The notes under the pieces were generated by a model that made no database searches, was not told where the DNA came from, and worked only from the letters and a program-made list of their open reading frames with translations. Positions 58,544 to 64,000 of a stretch of DNA of 64,000 bases are shown in pieces. Made by a program: the position numbers and the translations under genes. This DNA comes from Mycobacterium sp. 852013-50091_SCH5140682 (lineage in GTDB: Bacteria > Actinomycetota > Actinomycetes > Mycobacteriales > Mycobacteriaceae): assembly GCF_001665685.1 (NCBI RefSeq), contig NZ_LZTB01000058.1:1-64000 (forward strand), read 5' to 3'. Numbering within the stretch: the first letter of the stretch is position 1; each line of letters opens with the position of its first letter.

Positions 58544-60211
58544 TCAGAGCGGCTTGAGACCCGCGGCCGGTTCGATCGTGGCGGGCTCGGCAAGCGGTGT
58601 GCCGCGGTACAGGGCTCGCAACGAATCGATAAGGTGCACACCGCGAATCGTGAGTGCAGAACCGCCCTGGGCCAACTCCCGCTGGAGGCGACCCTTGGTG
58701 ACGAGCACTCCGAGATCTGCGCCCTTCCAGCGGTAGTCACCAGCGCCATAGATGCGCAGGAAGAACGACTCCGACTCATCCTGCAACTGATGCCAGTCCA
58801 GTGCCGCACGGCGGAACACCAGGGCTCCGGTGGAGTCGAGGTAGTACTGGCCGGTCGGCGGAGTCGCTTCGAGCAGCTCGACGATGTCGGCCGTCTCCTT
58901 GATGATCATCTGGCTCCACACATCGGCGGAAGCCAGTTCCTCCCAGCGTTCGTTGATCTCGTCGACATCGATGTCGAACTCCACGCCCATGTATTCCAGC
59001 AGATGGAACAGGAACAGGGGCACATCGGCGTAGGCCCCTGCGGTGACGTTGGTGATCGCCGATGCGCCACTGATCCGCGGGTTGAGTTCGCCGAGATAAA
59101 CCTCGTCGGTGTCGACGTCCACGAGCACGTCGACCTCGAAGAAGCCGCGGTAGCCTTCCTGGCTCAGCCGATCCCCCAAGCGTCGTACGAGTTCGGTTGC
59201 CTTGGCGCGCCGCTCCGGTGACAGCACATCCGGATACATCTCGTTACCGCACCAGCCGCCGCGGTACGGCGTCAGTTCGGCGTAGCCGGTCAGCTCGGTC
59301 ATGAACGGACCGACAACCGTGCCGCACCGGGTCAGGACGGCCTCGACCGCCACCGGTTGGTTGTTGATGCGGCGCATGACCTTGATGTCCTCGCCGACGA
59401 TGTGGGCACTGTGCTTGCGCCAATCGGCCTCCGACGAGATGAAGAGGGTGGTCTTGCCGGAGTCGCCGTAGGGCGTCTGTACGACGAGTTCGTCACCGAG
59501 ACCGGCCTTTTCGGCAGCGGCGGTGAGATCCTCGTAGCTGTCGACCTTGGTCAGCACGTTGGGCACGCTCGGCGCACCTGCCTCGTTGCCCAGCTTGGTG
59601 GTCACGATCTTGGAGTCCAGGTGCTCGCGCAGCGCGGCAGGGGGCAGGATCAGGTCGTAGCCCAGCTCGGCGCAGATGGCCTCGGTCTCGGCGTCGAAGA
59701 ACACCATCGCCACCTTGGGCCGCACTCCCGGCTGCACACCGCGGCTCATGTGGGCGCGCACCTCGGCGTTGCGCAACAGCCAGTTGTTGATCTCCTCGCC
59801 GCTGGCGAACTCCTGGTAGGGCTTGTGGATCGGGGTGAACACCCGCGGATGTGCGCCGTCCCAGGCGTCGTAATAGGTGATGTAGGAGAACCTGCGTACC
59901 CAGCGGTCGAGGCCGAGCAGGTTGAAGGGTGTCGCGCCGATGAAGTACACCGGGACGTCATTGGTGCGGAAAAAGTGGCGCACCTCCGAAATATTGCGCA
60001 GCGGACGGCGTTTCGACGCGGCAGAGGGAGATGACGCGAAGGCCGCGTCGGTGCCGACGCTGACTTCACGCATATCGTCGCCGAGCTTCGGCTTCACCGT
60101 CGCCTGCACTGCCTCCTCGACCGCTGCGGGGGCTTTGGCAGCCTTGGTCTTGGCGGCCGTGGTCTTCGCGGCCCGCTTGCGCGGCGTAGCGGTAGGGCGA
60201 GGCTCGGTCAT
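58544..60211 (-). CDS. large ATP-grasp (biotin carboxylase-like) protein
   Basis: A 555-residue protein. Residues 1-60 are an Ala/Lys/Thr-rich tail of low complexity (KRAAKTTAAKTKAAKAPAA). The ATP-grasp domain holds KIVTTKLGNEAGAPSVPNVL, LVVQTPYGDSGKTTLFI, NQPVAVEAVLTRC and, in the C-terminal catalytic part, FFEVDVLVD, YLGELNPRISGASAITN. No biotin carboxyl carrier or peptide carrier gene is adjacent, so the partner substrate is unknown. Not the graspetide type at 53949: the end reads GELNPRISG, not NPQGQFLF. Confidence 0.83.
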   Translation of the reverse strand: MTEPRPTATPRKRAAKTTAAKTKAAKAPAAVEEAVQATVKPKLGDDMREVSVGTDAAFASSPSAASKRRPLRNISEVRHFFRTNDVPVYFIGATPFNLLGLDRWVRRFSYITYYDAWDGAHPRVFTPIHKPYQEFASGEEINNWLLRNAEVRAHMSRGVQPGVRPKVAMVFFDAETEAICAELGYDLILPPAALREHLDSKIVTTKLGNEAGAPSVPNVLTKVDSYEDLTAAAEKAGLGDELVVQTPYGDSGKTTLFISSEADWRKHSAHIVGEDIKVMRRINNQPVAVEAVLTRCGTVVGPFMTELTGYAELTPYRGGWCGNEMYPDVLSPERRAKATELVRRLGDRLSQEGYRGFFEVDVLVDVDTDEVYLGELNPRISGASAITNVTAGAYADVPLFLFHLLEYMGVEFDIDVDEINERWEELASADVWSQMIIKETADIVELLEATPPTGQYYLDSTGALVFRRAALDWHQLQDESESFFLRIYGAGDYRWKGADLGVLVTKGRLQRELAQGGSALTIRGVHLIDSLRALYRGTPLAEPATIEPAAGLKPL

Positions 60212-60367
60212 AGACGGTTTCTCCTATGCGGTGTCGAATCTGCCTGGACCCAGATCGTCGCAGCAGCATCCAGCGCCGCACAGCTACCGAAATGGCACTC
60301 GAAATTCGCGAAACGTATACAAAACGGCACTCAGGCCGGTGCCGGATCCTGAGTCGAACGGATGTGC

Positions 60368-60949
60368 CTACCGCCTGGGCCACGTCGAAACGAGCACGGC
60401 CGGTGTCCATCTCGGCCACGTCGGCGCCCCGACGGCGAAGCCGCCTGCCACCTGGGCCACGATGCGCGGGCCTTTGGTCGTGCTGTTGTCATAGAACGTC
60501 GCGGATTGCGAGCGGGCCGCGGCGGTGGCTACCAGCGGCCAAAGCCGTTGGTAGCGCTCACGAATCTTGGCTTCCGGCACATCGTGGCCGCCGGCCTCGA
60601 CGCGGTGCCGCACGCGCCACACGGCGAGGTCCTCCGGGATCATGACCGCGTGCAACACCACGCCGTATCCCGCCTTGTGCGCATGGTCGATGAGTTCAAG
60701 TTTCGACGGGTGCGAGAACACCGTCTCGGCGATGAATGATTCGCCCCGCTCGATGAGTGCGTCCCTGGTTTGCGCGGCGATACGCGCGGCTTCGTAGGAA
60801 TGCGTGGCCGGGTCGTCGGGCCAGCGCCGCTTGGCGATCTCATCGGCGTTGACGAAGGAACTGTTCGGCAGCAGCGGTGCCAAAGTGAGCTCGATGAAGG
60901 TCGTCTTACCCGCGCCGTTGGAGCCGACGACGAGGTCGAGGCGTTTCAC
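60368..60949 (-). CDS. zeta-toxin family kinase-like protein
   Basis: A 193-residue P-loop protein. It begins VKRLDLVVGSNGAGKTTFIEL and has the zeta substrate region FVNADEIAKRRWPDDP, then SYEAARIAAQTRDALIERGESFIAETVFSH, with the arginine-rich lid RVRHRVEAGGHDV. Zeta toxins phosphorylate UDP-GlcNAc and block wall synthesis, but many chromosomal zeta-like kinases are harmless. I chose GTG 60949 over the longer frame. It lies 28 bases after the antitoxin-like gene. Confidence 0.85.
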   Translation of the reverse strand: MKRLDLVVGSNGAGKTTFIELTLAPLLPNSSFVNADEIAKRRWPDDPATHSYEAARIAAQTRDALIERGESFIAETVFSHPSKLELIDHAHKAGYGVVLHAVMIPEDLAVWRVRHRVEAGGHDVPEAKIRERYQRLWPLVATAAARSQSATFYDNSTTKGPRIVAQVAGGFAVGAPTWPRWTPAVLVSTWPRR

Positions 60950-60977
60950 CGTACGTCGGCGTGCAGTTCGTCGGCGC

Positions 60978-61367
60978 TCACTGCTGCGGAACCAGCACGG
61001 AGGTGGTTCCGTCGGGGCGGTACTGCACGATGTCGCCGTTGTCGTCGAGCGCGACGGTGGTGACCCCGCGGGCGGCCAGTGCCGCGCCGTAGTCGGCGCG
61101 TGCCAGGCTCTCCTCGATGGCCGCCGAGATCTCGGCGTTGAACACAATGCCCTCCTCGGCCGTCAGATCCCGCAAAGGCGTGTCGCCGGCCAGGGCGGCC
61201 TCCACCTTGCGGCGTGCGGCGCTCTGCTGGCTGGACACGGCCCGTCCCACCCGTGCCCAGTGATCGAGCTGCTGTTTGGCCGACCGGCTCTGACGGGCAC
61301 CCTCGGCCGCGGCGCTGTCCATCAGATCAGCGGCGAAACGTGTCACCCGGTCCGCGGTGTCAGTCAT
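60978..61367 (-). CDS. ParD-like antitoxin-type protein preceding the zeta toxin
   Basis: A 129-residue mostly helical, Ala/Gln/Arg-rich protein. It starts MTDTADRVTRFAADLMDSAA, goes through EGARQSRSAKQQLDHWARVGRAV, and ends in a short beta-rich tail with VTTVALDDNGDIVQYRPDG. The RSAKQQLDHWARVG pattern is that of ParD-like antitoxins found before zeta-type kinases. The first gene of the pair, it starts 13 bases from a tandem dyad operator, fitting autorepression. Confidence 0.8.
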   Translation of the reverse strand: MTDTADRVTRFAADLMDSAAAEGARQSRSAKQQLDHWARVGRAVSSQQSAARRKVEAALAGDTPLRDLTAEEGIVFNAEISAAIEESLARADYGAALAARGVTTVALDDNGDIVQYRPDGTTSVLVPQQ

Positions 61368-61380
61368 GACGGCCTCCTGT

Positions 61381-61414
61381 GTAGCACTGTGCTACGAGTG
61401 TAGCAGTCTGCTAC
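61381..61414. promoter_or_regulatory. tandem palindromic operator of the toxin-antitoxin pair
   Basis: Two perfect dyads with the same half-sites lie side by side: GTAGCA-CTG-TGCTAC (61381-61395) and GTAGCA-GTC-TGCTAC (61400-61414), centres 19 bp apart. They stand 13 bases upstream of the antitoxin start, so binding there would cover its promoter. The second dyad extends one base on each side (T/A). They may also touch the kinase gene promoter on the other strand. Confidence 0.8.
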
Positions 61415-61497
61415 ACGAGTGCGGGCTCTGGCGGCGTGGCCAGCGAAAACAACGGCAATTTCGTGTTCGACGGGCCCTCGTTTGTAGGCTCCAACAT

Positions 61498-63330
61498 ATG
61501 CCGTTCAACTCCGGTGACGTCTTCGCCGGTTACTCCATCCAGCGGCTGCTCGGTGCCGGTGGCATGGGCGAGGTGTATCTCGCCCAGCATCCGAGGCTGC
61601 CCCGACTGGACGCGCTCAAGATCCTGTCAACGGACACCACGCGCGACGATGAGTTCCGCGCGCGATTCACCAGAGAGGCCGAGCTGGCTGCGACGTTGTG
61701 GCACCCGCACATCGTCGGTGTGCACGACCGCGGCGAGTTCGAAGGCCATCTGTGGATCTCCATGGACTATGTCGAGGGCACAGATGCCCGGCACATGGTC
61801 GAGAAGCAGTACCCGTCGGGTATGCCCTACCAAGATGTCGTCGAGATCGTGACCGCGGTCGCCGAAGCCCTCGATTTCGCCCACGAGCGGCGCCTGCTGC
61901 ACCGTGACGTGAAACCGGCGAACATCCTGGTGACCACGCCCACGGCAAGCGCCCGTCGCCGCGTCCTGCTCACCGATTTCGGCATCGCCCGCGAGGCCGA
62001 CGACGTCAGCGGTCTCACGGAGACCAACATGGCCATCGGCACTGTCGCGTACGTCGCTCCCGAACAGCTCAGCAGCAAGGCGCTCGACGGCCGCGCGGAT
62101 CAGTACGCCCTGGCCGCCACCGCGTTCCACCTGCTGACCGGCGCGCCCCTGTTCGACGACGCCAACCGCATCGTCGTGGCCGGAAAACACCTCAACACCC
62201 CGCCGCCGCGGCTGTCGGAACGCCGCCCCGACCTTGCCCACCTCGACGCCGCCATGGCCAAGGCGCTGGCCAAGGACCCCGATCAGCGTTACGCGCGGTG
62301 TATCGACTTCGCCCGGGCCCTCAACGGGCGTCTGAACGAGGCGACCGCGCCCGAACCGGCACTGGAGCGGGTACCGGCTGATTCGGGTGTGTTCACCGCC
62401 GGGCTGGAGAATCCCGGCGATCTCGCCCGCAGTTCCCCGCAGACCCGGCCGCTGGGCGTTCTCACCGTGCTCGGTACGGCCCGCGGGGTGCAGAAACGAC
62501 CGACCGCCCCCGACGCGGACGAGGAAGTCTGGACGTTCCGCGTGGAGCGGTACGACTCGACGGGGCACGCCCACACCGTTGTGCCGGTCGAACTGCGCGG
62601 CAACTCCATCACGGGTGAACTCTCCGACGGCGACGTGGTGGAGGTCAGCGGCTTCTGGGATGACCGGACCCTCTTCGCCGACGCGGTGGTCAATCATTCC
62701 GCGGGTACGCGCGGCCGCCGCCGCCGCGACTCCTTCGAGGTGACGCCGGCCAAGAAATCCGTGTTGAAGTCCCGCCCGGCACGTGTTGTCGGACTGCTCG
62801 CGGTGATCGCCGTGGTCGTGGCCACGGCGGTGTACTTCGTCACCGGAGGTTTCGGCGTCCCGTCGCAGGGCGGACCGGGGCCGCTCGTCACGCCGCAGCG
62901 TGCGACGGTGTTCTCCCCCGGCGGGTCACCCGACCATCCGAACGACGCCGGAAAGGCCATCGACGGCAATCCCGACACGGCGTGGCCCACCGACATTTAC
63001 CAAGACGCCACGCCGTTCCCCACGTTCAAACAGGGCGTGGGCCTGATGCTGCAACTGGCTGCGCCCACGGCACTGAGTGAAGTGACGCTCGACGTGCCCA
63101 GCACCGGGACCGAGGTGCAGATTCGTGCGTCCGACAGCGACGCGCCGAGCAGCCTGTCCGACACGACCGAACTGACCTCGAACGTGTCATTGCGGCCCGG
63201 ACAAAACACCATTCCGATCGACAACAAGACGAAAACGTCGAATGTGCTGGTCTGGATTTCGAAGCTGGGCACGGTCGGCGGGCAAAGCCGCACCGCCATC
63301 TCCGACATCACCTTGAGAGCCGCCGGCTGA
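61498..63330 (+). CDS. receptor-type Ser/Thr protein kinase
   Basis: A 610-residue kinase. The cytoplasmic catalytic domain (residues about 10-275) has LLGAGGMGEVYLAQ, LDALKIL, the catalytic loop LLHRDVKPANIL, TDFGIARE and the activation-loop end GTVAYVAPEQLSSK. A linker domain with beta-rich WTFRVERYDSTGHAHTVVPV and SGFWDDRTLFADAVV follows. One membrane helix (ARVVGLLAVIAVVVATAVYF, about 425-450) and an external domain (DNPDT-like GNPDTAWPTDIYQ, ASDSDAPSSLSDTTEL) complete it. The external part resembles a discoidin/F5-8 domain (sugar binding). Start ATG 61498. Confidence 0.92.
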   Translation: MPFNSGDVFAGYSIQRLLGAGGMGEVYLAQHPRLPRLDALKILSTDTTRDDEFRARFTREAELAATLWHPHIVGVHDRGEFEGHLWISMDYVEGTDARHMVEKQYPSGMPYQDVVEIVTAVAEALDFAHERRLLHRDVKPANILVTTPTASARRRVLLTDFGIAREADDVSGLTETNMAIGTVAYVAPEQLSSKALDGRADQYALAATAFHLLTGAPLFDDANRIVVAGKHLNTPPPRLSERRPDLAHLDAAMAKALAKDPDQRYARCIDFARALNGRLNEATAPEPALERVPADSGVFTAGLENPGDLARSSPQTRPLGVLTVLGTARGVQKRPTAPDADEEVWTFRVERYDSTGHAHTVVPVELRGNSITGELSDGDVVEVSGFWDDRTLFADAVVNHSAGTRGRRRRDSFEVTPAKKSVLKSRPARVVGLLAVIAVVVATAVYFVTGGFGVPSQGGPGPLVTPQRATVFSPGGSPDHPNDAGKAIDGNPDTAWPTDIYQDATPFPTFKQGVGLMLQLAAPTALSEVTLDVPSTGTEVQIRASDSDAPSSLSDTTELTSNVSLRPGQNTIPIDNKTKTSNVLVWISKLGTVGGQSRTAISDITLRAAG

Positions 63331-63355
63331 CCGACACCGCGAGGACGGTGTCGGG

Positions 63356-64000
63356 TCAGAACTTCTTGTCGAGGAACTCCGCATAGGCGGGCAGGTCGAG
63401 TTGACCGTGGCCCGACAATCCGATCACCACCACCTGCTCGGCCGGGTCGTCGGCCACGTGCGCCGCCGCGGCGGCGATCGCGTGAGTCGACTCGGGTGCG
63501 GGCACGATGCCCTGAGACCGCGCGAACTGGACACCCGCGGAGAACGCGTCATGCTGCGCGACGGCGACGCCCTCGACCAGCCCGAGTTCGACGGTGTGAC
63601 TGAGAGCAGGCGCCATCCCGTGATAGCGCAGCCCGCCCGCATGGATGGGGTCGGGCACGAAATCCATGCCCAGCGTGTGCATCTTCAGCAGGGGCGTCAG
63701 ACCCGCCACGTCGCCATGGTCGTAGCGGTACTCCCCCTGCGTGATCGACGGGCACGCGACGGGTTCGGCGGCCACCACGCGCGGGTTGGACCGCCCATGG
63801 ATCTTCTCGCGCAGGAACGGGAACGCCAGCCCGGCGAGGTTGGAACCGCCGCCGGCGCAGCCGAACACCACATCGGCGCCGTTCGGCTCCACCGCGGCGA
63901 GCTGTGCGACGGCCTCTTGGCCGATGACGCTCTGATGGAGCACGACGTGGTTCAACACACTGCCCAGCGCATACCGGGTGTCGGGGTCACCGGCCGCGAC
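63356..64000 (-). CDS. trpB2: TrpB2-like tryptophan synthase beta chain, C-terminal part (runs off the window)
   Basis: The minus-strand frame is open to base 64000, so the 5' end lies outside. 214 C-terminal residues are present. These include RYALGSVLNHVVLHQSVIG, the PLP-phosphate loop VVFGCAGGGSNLAGLAFPF, AAEPVACPSITQGEYRYDHG, and PAPESTHAIAAAAAH. The PLP-lysine is not in the window. The phrase GDTAGLTP-like GDVAGLTPLLKMHTLGMDF fits TrpB2 rather than TrpB1. It condenses indole (or phosphoserine-type substrates) with serine. No trpA is visible nearby. Confidence 0.87.
   Translation of the reverse strand, partial: VAAGDPDTRYALGSVLNHVVLHQSVIGQEAVAQLAAVEPNGADVVFGCAGGGSNLAGLAFPFLREKIHGRSNPRVVAAEPVACPSITQGEYRYDHGDVAGLTPLLKMHTLGMDFVPDPIHAGGLRYHGMAPALSHTVELGLVEGVAVAQHDAFSAGVQFARSQGIVPAPESTHAIAAAAAHVADDPAEQVVVIGLSGHGQLDLPAYAEFLDKKF

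Noticed and set aside
60330..60400. tRNA-like words on the minus strand (a D-arm-like GGCCCAGGCGGTAGGC followed by a T-loop-like GTTCGACT) at the 3' end of the zeta toxin gene
   Set aside because: There is no anticodon arm, no pairing acceptor stem and no CCA, and part of it codes for the toxin C-terminus. It may be a tRNA scar used as an attachment site, but I cannot support it.
1..64000. CRISPR array, insertion sequence or prophage genes
   Set aside because: I saw no transposase or integrase motifs, no regularly spaced repeats and no phage structural genes in any of the supported frames.

Overview
The window reads as a chromosomal segment of a fast-growing mycobacterium (Mycolicibacterium type). 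The main evidence is the mimABCD/mimG propane (acetone/phenol) monooxygenase locus in its mycobacterial gene order, a CtpC-type P-ATPase preceded by its small PacL3/Rv3269-like partner, F420/FMN luciferase-like enzymes, a PhoY-like PhoU, and high GC with many GTG/TTG starts and 4-base start/stop overlaps. The assignment rests on recognising protein families by eye; no database search was possible.

Layout. 1-1787: the end of the respiratory complex I operon (nuoM 3' end, nuoN). 1811-2470: a gutted GAPDH remnant and an unrecognised 57-aa gene. 2512-6199: carbon fixation genes, namely class I fructose-bisphosphate aldolase (minus) divergent from RuBisCO large and small subunits and a nucleophile-less alpha/beta-hydrolase-like protein. 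6224-16333 (minus): a propane monooxygenase operon mimABCD, then amidohydrolase, MIP18-like protein, alcohol dehydrogenase, dedicated GroEL, a second alcohol dehydrogenase and an ABM monooxygenase. Divergent from it is its regulator mimR, with two copies of GTCTCA-N3-TGAGAC between them. 18314-22681 (minus): an AraC regulator, then hypA-hypB-fbp-prk, so hydrogenase nickel-insertion genes sit in one run with Calvin-cycle genes. 22820-38738 (plus): a tightly coupled operon for a group 1h-like [NiFe] hydrogenase (hhyS, hhyL), its endopeptidase, NifU-Rieske, TPR and NHL accessory proteins, hypF, hypC, a SIS-HypC fusion, a SIS protein, hypE, a second hypC, hypD and two unknown proteins.

After 38.8 kb the content is mixed: a secreted protein, an LLM oxidoreductase, ctpC/pacL3, a MerR-regulated hydrolase, a sulfonate-type operon (ssuCBA, FMN monooxygenase, flavoprotein, ferredoxin), DUF309, membrane, CsbD and lipoprotein genes, a candidate ATP-grasp RiPP pair (small peptide convergent with a RimK/MvdD-like ligase), phoU, a ThiD/PdxK kinase, a PucR regulator, a large ATP-grasp protein, a zeta-type toxin/antitoxin pair with a tandem palindromic operator, a receptor Ser/Thr kinase, and the 3' part of a TrpB2-like gene.

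Taken together, 1.8-38.7 kb looks like a trace-gas and mixotrophy island. Hydrogen oxidation would feed electrons to the respiratory chain, RuBisCO with PRK, FBP and aldolase would fix CO2, and the Mim monooxygenase would open propane and related compounds. RuBisCO activase (CbbX/CbbQO), CbbR, transketolase and an intact GAPDH are not in the window.
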